Notes under the pieces: generated by a model | Told to the model about the DNA's origin: nothing | The model's input: only the letters and a program-made list of their open reading frames with translations | Database searches by the model: none | In this document: positions 8,901 through 17,201 of the stretch, in pieces | How the letters are laid out: the number at the start of each line of letters is the position of its first letter | Numbering within the stretch: the stretch's first letter is position 1 | Made by a program: the position numbers and the translations under genes | Assembly: GCF_012641475.1 (NCBI RefSeq) | Contig: NZ_JABAIL010000007.1 | Span: forward strand, 248,001 to 312,000 | DNA from: Flammeovirga agarivorans | GTDB lineage: Bacteria; Bacteroidota; Bacteroidia; Cytophagales; Flammeovirgaceae | Reading direction: 5' to 3' | Length of the DNA: 64,000 nt

Positions 8901-10628
8901 ATGGAATACAAACTACGTCCGGATTATGCTTTAAATGATCATTTAGAAAATTTAGATCTTGCTTATGAAAAGAGTGATAATTGGAAATCATTCTCTAAAG
9001 ATTGGGGTGTACCTATTGAAAATGATGGATCTTTAGTACAAAGAGTTAATGCAGGAGTTTCAGAAAACTTTATCACTTACGAAGTGACCAACCCTGGAGT
9101 ATTAACTGTCGAGACTTGGGTTCCCTATAAATCTGTATTGAATGAGGATACAGGAAAATGGCAAAATATCCCAGTTGAATATGGTACATGGAAAGTTTAT
9201 TATTCTACTGACAACTCAACTTGGGAAGAAATGATGACCAATGAAATCGTTGGTAGCTATACTTGGGATAGTAATATCTATACCTATGAAAATATGACTG
9301 ATTTCCCTGAAGGAACAAAATATATTAAAATTGTTTTAGAAGGAGATGGAGAAGATCATGCTGCTGCATTATTAGGAAGTGTTCGTATCTATAAAGCAGA
9401 AGATCGTAATATGATCATGGATCTAGATAATATTGTCGTAGATGTTGATGAATCAATTTTCGAAATCGAAAGTAAAAGGTACAGAACAAGCAGTACTATT
9501 TTGCCAATTAAGGCGGATGACTTTTCTTCATCTGAAAAATACTTCCAAAAATCAGATAATACTTACTTAACAGATGATGATGGTAAAGATTTTCATCAGG
9601 ATGGTAAAAGGTTAGTGAGAAGCTCAACTGAAGATGCTTTTGTGATTTATGAAGTAGAAAATATCGGAGCGATTAGAGTTGAAGCAGTAGAATTGCATAG
9701 TTCGGGAACTTATATCGCGAACAATGATACAGTACTAAAAGATTATCAAATTGAAGTACTTGTCTCACAGGATAATAACACTTATCAATCATTAGAAATG
9801 CGTTCTATCTCATTATTCATCAATGATATTATCAATGCCGAAGGAGTAATAGATCAATATAGACATTCTCATAAATTTGCATTTGTATCTAATAAGGAAA
9901 TTCCTGAGGGGACTAAGTATGTGAAGATTCTTATGAAAAATGGAGTTGAAAATGAAAGTCCTTCCAATTGGAGTTTTCAACTTAATGGAGTGTATTTCTA
10001 TTCAGATTATTTAGTTCCTGGTTCAGAATCATCTGCTCCAAATGATATTGTGAAATTGGATCAGACGATAACAATAGATCCAATTGGAGATAAAAAGACA
10101 ACAGATGCTGATTTTGAGTTGGTAGCTTCAACTTCATCAAATCTTGAGTTAGCCTATGCAATTGAAGGTCCTGCTTCTTTAGATGGAACAACTATAACTC
10201 TAACTGGAGCTGAAGGAACGGTTAAAATTACTGTTTCTCAATTAGGTAATGAAGAATACAATGCCGCTTCTGAGATAGTAACTTTTAATGTTTCAAAGGA
10301 GGAAGTAACAGTACCAGAAACTCCTGAAAATCCGGAAGTACCTGTCGATGATGAAGACCCAATTGAAGATGGAACACCAAGTGATGATAATCCAATTCTT
10401 GATGCTGAAATTGATATCCAGGATGTTTCACTTTTCCCAATTCCTGCTTCAAATGTGCTCTATATCAATGGTTTACCGTATGAAGTTGATATAATGGTCG
10501 TGAACTTAGTGGGGCAGGTGGTGATGACTACCAAAGCTCAAGATGTGATTGATATCAGCCAATTACTAAATGGTATCTACTTTATCAAATTAGGTAATTT
10601 GGGTAGCTTGAGGTTTATCAAAAACTAA
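5940..10628 (+). CDS. Large T9SS-secreted beta-helix/sulfatase fusion (iduronate-2-sulfatase-like)
   Basis: A 1562-residue secreted protein. Order: signal peptide to about residue 20; right-handed beta-helix region (about 21-400; repeats like NCNFIENYAKSQGGAIS); cadherin/Ig-like linker (about 400-488); sulfatase domain (about 490-1000); two discoidin-like beta-sandwich regions (about 1010-1390); Ig-like repeat (about 1400-1480); acidic proline-rich linker; and a C-terminal T9SS sorting domain beginning VSLFPIPASN. The sulfatase has metal ligands D499-D500, a formylglycine motif CDPSR (C539) and SDHG (D827-H828). The phrases IIRPHSPFVVPDKYF and KNNLWEHSTRVP resemble iduronate-2-sulfatase-like S1 enzymes. 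A terminator follows at 10650. Its substrate is not readable from sequence. A TAGGTTTG at 5733-5740 is a possible distant -7 element. Confidence 0.88.
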   Translation: MRRLLLFTIIFIMRLTSIYADTWYVKADGTDAAENGTQEAPFQTISYAIAQASNDDIIHIIGTVIEYGITINKSITIEGDAPLTSIVQGNIESPFVRLENGEVPASNQRIFTMSQNEQIVTFRNLTIKYGFEGGQAGAIYNNKLNSQLTVENCNFIENYAKSQGGAISTNRELTVKNSSFINNKSATHSGAINNNSNLIPLVIENCLFYGNVAGGTGTGASVRANAKEVTFLNNTFAYNSTEAVNKSAGINLYSALSDDDKANNRTIVVNMHNNILFNNIVGDDVRADGEDIVISNEADTDFNVSGNIISYVHSASDRAPFENGTNYLQKAQVAESALKFGELQQAENGLYILPIYNTSLADASGTASGTITDAIGQTKSNNDIGHLGVGSLALPPIFITDPFQNYPENQEKLTLQTLSPNNNVSYEITGGEDQTSFNLSSEGELSFVTTPSVDIAADHDGDNVYKVEITITEGDLSTTELFELSIVGAKLNVVMIVLDDLNDYIGFMGGYLKTKTPNIDKLATQGVSFMNAHSNAPLCDPSRASFLNGILPMTSQHFGTGGSNWKNNPVLKESKLISEYFMDNGYTTYKTGKITHSTSGEDKWWDYVHEDSQDYGPVAYNGKSGAIHSSSIHQMADVGGSLDGVYGRLSDIPTAMRHQTLDDNSGFDRLIEGWYSTITGEKFNYVSEEDRDLMPDEKNTDWAVEHINALSDADSEDPFFMAVGIIRPHSPFVVPDKYFDMFPLESIELPKIYLDDREDFTYDRTNRGHEIVDALEHSHIDKNEGLKRYFQGYLASVAFADEMVGKVVDAVENSKYKDNTVIMLFSDHGYLMGEKDYSHKNNLWEHSTRVPLIIKSPIHKNTHGGKVNHPVSLVDIYPTLQDLCSLTGDTKFSEAGADLDGNSLKPFLFDVNSSDFTGDEVALSVIGNWFYKTSDRQNYGIKSQRFRYINRYDGQDELYDHKYDQDEFINVIDDPAYVEVLAAFQKKMEYKLRPDYALNDHLENLDLAYEKSDNWKSFSKDWGVPIENDGSLVQRVNAGVSENFITYEVTNPGVLTVETWVPYKSVLNEDTGKWQNIPVEYGTWKVYYSTDNSTWEEMMTNEIVGSYTWDSNIYTYENMTDFPEGTKYIKIVLEGDGEDHAAALLGSVRIYKAEDRNMIMDLDNIVVDVDESIFEIESKRYRTSSTILPIKADDFSSSEKYFQKSDNTYLTDDDGKDFHQDGKRLVRSSTEDAFVIYEVENIGAIRVEAVELHSSGTYIANNDTVLKDYQIEVLVSQDNNTYQSLEMRSISLFINDIINAEGVIDQYRHSHKFAFVSNKEIPEGTKYVKILMKNGVENESPSNWSFQLNGVYFYSDYLVPGSESSAPNDIVKLDQTITIDPIGDKKTTDADFELVASTSSNLELAYAIEGPASLDGTTITLTGAEGTVKITVSQLGNEEYNAASEIVTFNVSKEEVTVPETPENPEVPVDDEDPIEDGTPSDDNPILDAEIDIQDVSLFPIPASNVLYINGLPYEVDIMVVNLVGQVVMTTKAQDVIDISQLLNGIYFIKLGNLGSLRFIKN

Positions 10629-10649
10629 AGAATAAACATTTATATTATA

Positions 10650-10689
10650 AATCCTGAGTTAAACATTTTCGTTTAGCTCAGGATTTTTT
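10650..10689 (+). terminator. Rho-independent terminator of the 5940 sulfatase gene
   Basis: A stem of about 15 bp, AATCCTGAGTTAAAC against GTTTAGCTCAGGATT with one mismatch and a 6-nt loop, is followed directly by TTTTTG. It starts 22 bp after the stop codon. Confidence 0.9.
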
Positions 10690-10779
10690 GTTTTATATCT
10701 TTTTGTAGGATAACGTTAACGAAATCAGAATTTTAATACGAAATAAGAAAATAATTAAATTAACATTACATAATGCTTG

Positions 10780-10965
10780 GTTCTTATTTAGAATAATTCT
10801 AGATTAGCAATGTGATCAAAAATAAAGTTCACAAACTTTTCACGTGACAGTGAAAAACGTTCTATAAGATTCAACAATGATGTGAAAGACATACATCATA
10901 AGTGTATTTAATAATTCCGATTATACAAGGAAGAGGTAACATTTTGTGTTTCCTCTTCTTTTTTT
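10780..10965 (+). ncRNA. Candidate small RNA ending in an orphan terminator
   Basis: The gap 10690-10928 has no ORF but contains TTTTCAC/GTGAAAA (around 10837-10856) and TGATGT/ACATCA (around 10878-10898) inverted repeats. These are followed by a strong terminator-like hairpin: GAAGAGG (10930-10936) pairs with CCTCTTC (10952-10958), the stem extended by AACA/TGTT, with T7 after it. The T-tract points to plus-strand transcription, but the only upstream gene already ends at 10650-10689, and the neighbouring sseA is on the other strand. The 5' end is not defined and I see no clear promoter, so 10780 is only a rough bound. Confidence 0.3.
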
Positions 10966-10975
10966 GTCTCAATCC

Positions 10976-11815
10976 TTAGTCTTTATTTGTTGCAATAGGA
11001 TATTTCGATTGTCCCCATTCCGTCCAAGAGCCATCATATACTTTTTTCTCTTGTGGAAGTATATCTTCAGCACCTAACAAATCAACAACTGCCGTAATAC
11101 CAGAACCACAAGAAAAAATTAAGGGTTTCTCCTGATCTAAATTAAGTTGATCAAAGATTTCTTTTCTTTTTTCAATACTTTTATAAAATCCATTTTCAAG
11201 AAGTTTTTTAAAAGGCAGGTTTTGTGAGTTTGGAATATGTCCACTTCTCATTCCTGGGCGAGGCTCTTCCACCGTTCCATCAAAACGCTGTTTCCCTCTA
11301 GCATCTATAACTTGATCCGTTGATTTGTTTACGTTCTCATATACATATTTAGCATCAACAACAGCATTTTTATTGAACGATGCCTTGAAATTTCCTTTAT
11401 CGAAAACTTGTGAAGTACCGATGGCTTCAGTAGGGAAACCTTTGTCTATCCATGCATCAAGGCCACCATTTAGTACAGAAATATTATTATAGCCCATCGT
11501 TTTAAACATCCACCAAGCTCTTGGACTGGTAAATATTCCAAGATTATCATAGGCGACCAGAATACTATCTTGATTGATTCCTAACGCTTGTACTGCTTTT
11601 TCAAAGTTCTGCTCATCTTGTAACATATTAGGCAGGGAAGAAGAAGTGTCACTAAAGTCGTTTTTGATATCAAAAGTACGAGCACCTTTTATCTGTAAAT
11701 CAGGGTTTGATGCTACTAATCCCGCTTTATTACCAGGTTGGCTAGCGTCTAAAATAATAAGCTTTTCGTTTTGAAGTAATTCATGAAGTTCAGGTGCAGA
11801 AATAATATTCTTCAT
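10976..11815 (-). CDS. sseA: Thiosulfate/3-mercaptopyruvate sulfurtransferase (tandem rhodanese)
   Basis: A 279-residue protein with two rhodanese domains. The N-terminal one is inactive-like (LIILDASQPGN ... LVAYDNLG ... WWMFKTMGYNNISVLNGGLDAW). The C-terminal one carries the active-site loop CGSGITA, with the persulfide cysteine at C236. CGSGxTA is typical of 3-mercaptopyruvate sulfurtransferases, whereas classic rhodaneses tend to have CRKGVT-type loops. It transfers sulfane sulfur from mercaptopyruvate or thiosulfate to thiols or cyanide. No signal peptide, so cytoplasmic. It is divergent from the DinB-like gene; if the latter starts at 11898 the shared promoter space is 82 bp. Confidence 0.9.
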   Translation of the reverse strand: MKNIISAPELHELLQNEKLIILDASQPGNKAGLVASNPDLQIKGARTFDIKNDFSDTSSSLPNMLQDEQNFEKAVQALGINQDSILVAYDNLGIFTSPRAWWMFKTMGYNNISVLNGGLDAWIDKGFPTEAIGTSQVFDKGNFKASFNKNAVVDAKYVYENVNKSTDQVIDARGKQRFDGTVEEPRPGMRSGHIPNSQNLPFKKLLENGFYKSIEKRKEIFDQLNLDQEKPLIFSCGSGITAVVDLLGAEDILPQEKKVYDGSWTEWGQSKYPIATNKD

Positions 11816-11897
11816 AATGATTTATATACTTGAATCGATTATATTAAAATTTAGTTTGAATTTACAAGCTTTCAATAGATCACCAAAACTATCACGG

Positions 11898-12422
11898 ATG
11901 AAAAAAAAAGATATCCCATTTATGCCAGAATTTTACGACCGTTACATCAACCTATGTGAGGATAAAGATGTCGTAGATGTTCTTTCTGAAACACTGGTTA
12001 ACATCAATATGGATAATGTTGAAAAGATGAGAGAACTGGGTACTAGAGTCTATGCAACTGGAAAATGGACAATGCATGATATTATTCAACATATTATCGA
12101 TACAGAGAGAATTCTAGCCTATAGAGCATTACGATTTGCCCGAGAGGACAAAACAGAAATCGAGGGTTTTGAAGAGAACGCTTATGCAGTAACCGCTTTA
12201 GGTTATCAAAGAGATTTTGATGAATTGGTAGCTGAATTTCAAGCTGTACGAATGGGCACAATTGCCATGTTTAAAAGCTTTACCGACGAAATGCTTTTAC
12301 AGGAAGGTGTAGCTAGTGGGATTAAGAATAACGTTCTCGCTATTGGCTTTACAATTGCTGGTCATCAATTACATCATGGGAATGTAATTAAAGAAAGATA
12401 CTTCCCATTGTTGGATCAATAA
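11898..12422 (+). CDS. DinB-like four-helix-bundle protein
   Basis: A 174-residue helical protein of the DinB/YfiT superfamily: GKWTMHDIIQHIIDTERILAYR carries the first metal-binding histidine region, and AIGFTIAGHQLHHGNVIKERY the C-terminal HxxHH-type region. Members are metal-binding four-helix bundles, several acting as thiol S-transferases; the role here is unknown. An upstream in-frame ATG at 11817 would start 1 nt from the divergent sseA start codon and leave no promoter, so the internal ATG at 11898, where family similarity begins, is preferred. Confidence 0.78.
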   Translation: MKKKDIPFMPEFYDRYINLCEDKDVVDVLSETLVNINMDNVEKMRELGTRVYATGKWTMHDIIQHIIDTERILAYRALRFAREDKTEIEGFEENAYAVTALGYQRDFDELVAEFQAVRMGTIAMFKSFTDEMLLQEGVASGIKNNVLAIGFTIAGHQLHHGNVIKERYFPLLDQ

Positions 12423-12431
12423 TATAACAAG

Positions 12432-12474
12432 TGTAGAGAAGAGGTAAGGTACTTTTTCTCTATACTTCCCCTTT
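12432..12474 (+). terminator. Possible weak terminator after the DinB-like gene
   Basis: GTGTAGAGAA pairs with TTCTCTATAC (one G-T pair) around a 15-nt loop just after the gene. The downstream tract TTCCCCTTT is interrupted, so termination may be weak. Confidence 0.4.
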
Positions 12475-12516
12475 GGTTTTTGAATAGAAATAGGCGTTTT
12501 TAACTTGTTTTCAAGG

Positions 12517-12576
12517 TTTATCCCACTTTTTGAAGAATTTACCCCCACTTTTTTCTACGTTAATTTTTTATCATTG
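12517..12576 (+). promoter_or_regulatory. Candidate HTCS operator and promoter of the HTCS gene
   Basis: Two direct half-sites, TTTATCCCACTTTTT (TA at 12519) and TTTACCCCCACTTTTTT (TA at 12540), lie exactly 21 bp apart. A TATCATTG at 12569-12576, one mismatch from the Bacteroidota -7 consensus TAnnTTTG, begins 29 bp after the second. Nearly the same arrangement occurs ahead of the 19439 and 24656 genes. Two helical turns between direct half-sites is the usual geometry for AraC-type activators, which matches the DNA-binding domain of the HTCS. The remaining gap to the ATG, 12577-12784, is AT-rich with no ORF or strong hairpin. Confidence 0.6.
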
Positions 12577-12784
12577 TACTAATAAAAAGTCCAATTTAGT
12601 TGGATGCATAAACAACACATATTCTATAATTGCTATTCTGCCTTCTTCAATTTAATACAAACGAAATTTGTTTTTTATTTTTATTAAAATGAAGATGGTC
12701 AACTGTTACATTTTTAAATAAGTGTTATAATTACTATTATTGAACTGTGTTAACTACTACGAATACGTTTCCAATAATTAATAC

Positions 12785-15700
12785 ATGAAATTTAAGCTAT
12801 TACTTTTTTATCTTCTGTCTATTATTTCTATTGATACTTATGCTGAACAAATCTTAGATTCCTATCAGTTTGAGTACTTCAATGTTTCCAACGGTTTACC
12901 AACAAATTACACCTATAAAATACGACAGGATCATAATAAACTATTTTGGTTAGCGACCAATAGTGGATTGGTGGTTTATGATAGTAAGAACTTTAATGTC
13001 AAAAGGCCATCTCTAAGATATACCGGTTTAAAGAATGAGAATATTAGTGCAGTTTATCTTCAAAATGATAGTATCATTTGGGTAGGTACTAATAGTGGGG
13101 GATTATCTCATTATAATAGTCGATTAGATTATTTTAAACATTACGATAATATCTTAACTAAAAAGAATAGGCCAATCAATAGAATCACATCTATTACTGA
13201 GGATGCTGATGGTAACCTTTGGCTTTCTACATTTTATCATGGAGTTGTTGTTTTCAATAAAGAAAAGGGAATAATAAAAAGGTTTGTTGAAAACTCTAAA
13301 GTACTTCATCTTATTAAAGATACTTTTGGTAACATATGGTTTGCATCACGCGGTAAGCTATATAAATATGATCCATCAGAAGACCGACTAATTTCTGCTG
13401 GAAAAGTATACGGAGAAGTGATGGAGCTGTATTACGATGCACCTAGGGATCAAATTATTATTGGTACCGCTAAAGGTTTGTACAAAATGGCCACTACAGA
13501 TATGGTGATTCAATCTTTTCCTTCAGATAAAACGTTGGACAGAATGAAAGGGCTAAATACAATAAAAGTAGATCAGGAAGGCCGAATTTGGGTAGGTTCA
13601 TGGACAAGAGGATTATTTGTTAGTGACCGAGAACAGAAATATTTTTCGAAGCTTCCATTAATTAAAGATTATGAGACCAATTCTCAATACGAAGCTATTC
13701 TGGATATCTTTTTTGATCAAGATAAAAACATTTGGGTAGGTACGGCTAATGGAGGTTTGGTAAAACTTATTCATGAACATTCTATCAAGAATTATCATAA
13801 TACTTTTACCAATAACATTGGTTTATCAGATAATAACATTCTATCAATTTATAAAGATAATTACGGTACGTTATGGTGCGGAACATGGTCTGGTGGACTC
13901 TCTTATCTGACTAAAGGTTCAACACTATTTCAAAAATATCCTGATAATAAAAAAGAAAAAGTAACGAAAGTTATACCTTGGGGAGATAAGATAATCTATG
14001 CTGGAAAAAAGGGAATTCATATTATCGACAATACAAATAACCAGAAAAAATACCTAGGTCATTTTTTGAGAAAATTCCGAATGAATTCGGTCTTATTAGA
14101 TGAAAATGAAATCCTCTATATAGGTACACAAATGAATGGTTTATTAGTGATTGACCTAAAAAAAGATCCAAATTTTGAACAACCTATCATTTATACTACT
14201 AAAAATAGTAACCTTGTTAATAATAGAGTAAGTGCAATTGGAAAAGATAGATCTAAAAAGGTATGGATTGGTTCTTATGGAGGGTTACAAATTTTTGATC
14301 AGGATAAGAGTGATTTTTATAACATCTATGGTCATATTAAAGATGAAGTAAAATCATCACTTGTGATATTATCTATAAACCTTGAAAAAGAGGGAAAGCT
14401 TTGGTTGTCTACTGCACAGGGATTAATTAAAGCAGACATTTCCAATGGTTTTAAAATTGAAAAAGTATTTACAGTCGATGATGGATTAAATAATGACTGT
14501 ATCAAAGGTGTCACTTTTGATTATAATAATAGATTATGGTTCAGTAATACTTTAGGAATCGGAACTATAAGCCCAAATGAGAAAAGTATCATCAACTTTG
14601 ATCGAGAGAAAAGGTTCAATAATGTCATGAACAATGATGCCATATATAATGATGGGAAAAAGATCTATTTTGGTGGTACTAATGGTTTATATGTTCTTGA
14701 TTTAGAAAAAATAAGTTTACAACCTGAAGTGGTTCCTTCCATTCTTGTTACAGACTTTTATGTAAACCAGAAAAGAGTTGAAGTACAGGCAGAAAGAAAC
14801 GGACGTATCTTATTGGAAGAAGAAGTGAATTTTGAAGACAATATTCACCTTTTTCATAATGAAAATACACTTTCATTTAAAGTAGTTTCACCAAATTATC
14901 ATGCAAATAGCACTATTTTTTATCAATTCAGGATCAGAGAGCTAGATAAAAATTGGATTGACAATGGAGATAATCAGCTCATCAATTTAATTAACTTAAA
15001 ACCATCAATATATCATTTAGAAATAAGATCGACCTACGATAGAAAAAATTACAGTGCAATAAAAACGATTACGTTTACTATAGATCCTCCTTTATACTTA
15101 ACATGGTGGGCTAAACTTTTATATTTATCAAGTTTAATTGTTGTTATCTATTTAGTATTGCGTTTTATAATATTAAAATCAAAATTAGAAAACGATTTAA
15201 AGATTGAAAAAATTAATAGTGAAAAAGACAATGAATTGAATGAATCGAAGTTGATGTTTTTCACTAATATTTCCCATGAATTGAGAACACCTCTGACATT
15301 GATCATTAGCCCGCTGAGTGAAATCATGGATATGGATCTAACACCTGTGATGAAAAATAAGGTGGTCAGTATAAACAATAATGCACAGCGACTCCTAACG
15401 CTTATCAATAATCTTTTAGATTTTAGAAAAGCAGAAAATGGAATGCTTCAATTAAATCTAAGAGAACATAACTTTGAAAGATTTATTGATAAGATTTTTC
15501 TGAATTTTAAAAACCACTCAGAATCCAAAAGCATTCAATTTGATTTAGAGAAAAAAGCCAAAGATTTTAATCTTGTATTCGATCATGATAAAATGGAAAT
15601 GGTCGTATGTAATCTTCTAACCAATGCATTTAAATTCACAAAATTAGATGGTAAAGTGAAGATGATCATCTCAAATAATTCTGATCATGTAACACTGACG

Positions 15701-16786
15701 GTAAAAGATACGGGAAAAGGGATTTCTACTACTGAGCAAGAAAAAATCTTCAATAGATATTATCAAATTAAGGATGTGGAGAGCATTAATATGATGGGTA
15801 CTGGTCTTGGATTAGCTTTAACTAAAAAGATTGTAGAGTTACATCAAGGAGAGATTTCAATCCGATCAGAAGAAAATAAAGGAACTGAATTCACTGTGAC
15901 CATTCCTCACTCATTAATAGAAAATCAATCGGTAAAAGAAGTTTCAAGTATCAAAGAAGAAGTAAGTGAAAAGAAAACAACTATAACAGAGAATACTAGG
16001 GAAAAACAAAGCCTCCTTATCGTAGATGATCATGAAGAAATTAGAGAGTATTTAGAGGATATCTTTAAAGATAGGTATCAGGTTACTACTGCGGCAAATG
16101 GAGCAGAAGCAAAGGAACTAGCAGTTAAAATTATTCCAGATCTTATTTTAACTGATGTAATGATGCCGAAGATGAATGGTATTGATCTATGTAAAATACT
16201 AAAGGATAATATATCAACAGCACACATTCCTGTTTTACTATTAACGGCAAAGACTGATAATAAACATGAAATAGAAGGGTTAAAATCTGGTGCTGATGAT
16301 TATATAAGAAAGCCGTTTGATGTAAAAGTTTTAAACACAAAGGTTGAGACTCAGTTAAGGAACCGACTCAAAGTACAGAGATACTTCCAAAATAAAGTCA
16401 GATTTGAGCCAAACACTAATCTGAATACAGAGAATAAAGACGAAAAATTCTTACAAGATGTCTCTGAATTTATTAATACGAATCTAGAAAATGAATCTTT
16501 CTCTGTGGAAACATTAGCAGAACAATGCTGTATGAGTCAATCCACACTGTACAGAAAGCTAAAAGGATTAACAGGAATGACCATCGCAGGCTTTATTCGA
16601 TCGATACGTTTAAAGAAAGCTTCTGAATTATTAATAGAAGATGATCAGAAGTTGTATGTGATAGGAAGCATGGTCGGAATTAATGATTACAAGTATTTCA
16701 AAAAAGAGTTTACTAAACAGTTTGGTGTATCACCAAAGGAGTATAGAGAGAAGAAAAAACAAGAAATGTTGGTAATGAACAGTTAA
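12785..16786 (+). CDS. Hybrid two-component system (HTCS) sensor/regulator
   Basis: A 1333-residue one-protein signalling system. Order: signal peptide (ends near TYAEQ); periplasmic sensor of repeated beta-propeller blades of the Reg_prop type (DADGNLWLSTFYHGVVVF, DQEGRIWVGSWTRGLF and others) to about residue 650; a Y_Y_Y domain (YQFRIRELDKNWID) to about 765; one TM segment at about 768-797; histidine kinase with ISHELRTPL (H831), then an ATPase with DTGKGI and GTGLGL; receiver domain with phospho-acceptor D1124 in LTDVMMP; and an AraC-type HTH domain (about 1228-1325). Such proteins sense an oligosaccharide and activate their own glycan locus. The Reg_prop region is of typical HTCS length. 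A strong terminator follows, so it is monocistronic. Confidence 0.95.
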   Translation: MKFKLLLFYLLSIISIDTYAEQILDSYQFEYFNVSNGLPTNYTYKIRQDHNKLFWLATNSGLVVYDSKNFNVKRPSLRYTGLKNENISAVYLQNDSIIWVGTNSGGLSHYNSRLDYFKHYDNILTKKNRPINRITSITEDADGNLWLSTFYHGVVVFNKEKGIIKRFVENSKVLHLIKDTFGNIWFASRGKLYKYDPSEDRLISAGKVYGEVMELYYDAPRDQIIIGTAKGLYKMATTDMVIQSFPSDKTLDRMKGLNTIKVDQEGRIWVGSWTRGLFVSDREQKYFSKLPLIKDYETNSQYEAILDIFFDQDKNIWVGTANGGLVKLIHEHSIKNYHNTFTNNIGLSDNNILSIYKDNYGTLWCGTWSGGLSYLTKGSTLFQKYPDNKKEKVTKVIPWGDKIIYAGKKGIHIIDNTNNQKKYLGHFLRKFRMNSVLLDENEILYIGTQMNGLLVIDLKKDPNFEQPIIYTTKNSNLVNNRVSAIGKDRSKKVWIGSYGGLQIFDQDKSDFYNIYGHIKDEVKSSLVILSINLEKEGKLWLSTAQGLIKADISNGFKIEKVFTVDDGLNNDCIKGVTFDYNNRLWFSNTLGIGTISPNEKSIINFDREKRFNNVMNNDAIYNDGKKIYFGGTNGLYVLDLEKISLQPEVVPSILVTDFYVNQKRVEVQAERNGRILLEEEVNFEDNIHLFHNENTLSFKVVSPNYHANSTIFYQFRIRELDKNWIDNGDNQLINLINLKPSIYHLEIRSTYDRKNYSAIKTITFTIDPPLYLTWWAKLLYLSSLIVVIYLVLRFIILKSKLENDLKIEKINSEKDNELNESKLMFFTNISHELRTPLTLIISPLSEIMDMDLTPVMKNKVVSINNNAQRLLTLINNLLDFRKAENGMLQLNLREHNFERFIDKIFLNFKNHSESKSIQFDLEKKAKDFNLVFDHDKMEMVVCNLLTNAFKFTKLDGKVKMIISNNSDHVTLTVKDTGKGISTTEQEKIFNRYYQIKDVESINMMGTGLGLALTKKIVELHQGEISIRSEENKGTEFTVTIPHSLIENQSVKEVSSIKEEVSEKKTTITENTREKQSLLIVDDHEEIREYLEDIFKDRYQVTTAANGAEAKELAVKIIPDLILTDVMMPKMNGIDLCKILKDNISTAHIPVLLLTAKTDNKHEIEGLKSGADDYIRKPFDVKVLNTKVETQLRNRLKVQRYFQNKVRFEPNTNLNTENKDEKFLQDVSEFINTNLENESFSVETLAEQCCMSQSTLYRKLKGLTGMTIAGFIRSIRLKKASELLIEDDQKLYVIGSMVGINDYKYFKKEFTKQFGVSPKEYREKKKQEMLVMNS

Positions 16787-16813
16787 TTTTTCTGTTATAT
16801 CAAAGAAAATACT

Positions 16814-16859
16814 AAAAAAGCACCTCTTATTTTGGACGAAAATAGGAGGTGCTTTTTTA
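16814..16859 (+). terminator. Terminator of the HTCS gene
   Basis: A long stem, AGCACCTC plus TTATTTT against GAAAATA plus GGAGGTGCT, with a short GGAC-centred loop, is flanked by A6 on the left and T6 on the right. It could work in both directions; only the plus-strand gene precedes it. Confidence 0.9.
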
Positions 16860-17201
16860 TAAAGGTGACAAATGTTTCTTTTTTAAGACATCAATCAATC
16901 GTATAAAATACAATTGATAATCAGTGAACTATAGAAAATATTTTTTACTCAATTCGAAATAAGGTTCTATTTATTTGATATTATTATATAAAAAAAGGTG
17001 TGTGAAGTCATTCTTTAACCAACGAACTAGGTCATCATTATAGATATCTCTAACCTGTATTTTTGATTTATCAAAGTGTGATGCTCTATTTAAGTGCGTG
17101 TACAAGGATGATGGTTTTGTATTTTTTTATATCGGTGACCATTGAACAAAAGGAGACTTAAAAGAGCTGTTGTGAATTATAACTATACTTACTTAAATAT
17201 T
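16860..17201 (+). other. Leader region of the carboxyltransferase gene
   Basis: A 342-bp AT-rich region between the HTCS terminator and the ATG at 17202. No ORF, tRNA, repeat or strong hairpin was seen. A promoter must be here, but no sequence matches TTTG / TAnnTTTG with the right spacing. Confidence 0.3.

Noticed and set aside
11817-11897. Upstream ATG of the DinB-like gene
   Set aside because: It would start 1 nt from the divergent sseA start codon with no promoter space, and the added 27 residues do not resemble the family.
17142-17201. Upstream TTG start of the carboxyltransferase gene
   Set aside because: The extra 20 residues are lysine/tyrosine-rich without family similarity; the conserved sequence begins at the ATG at 17202.
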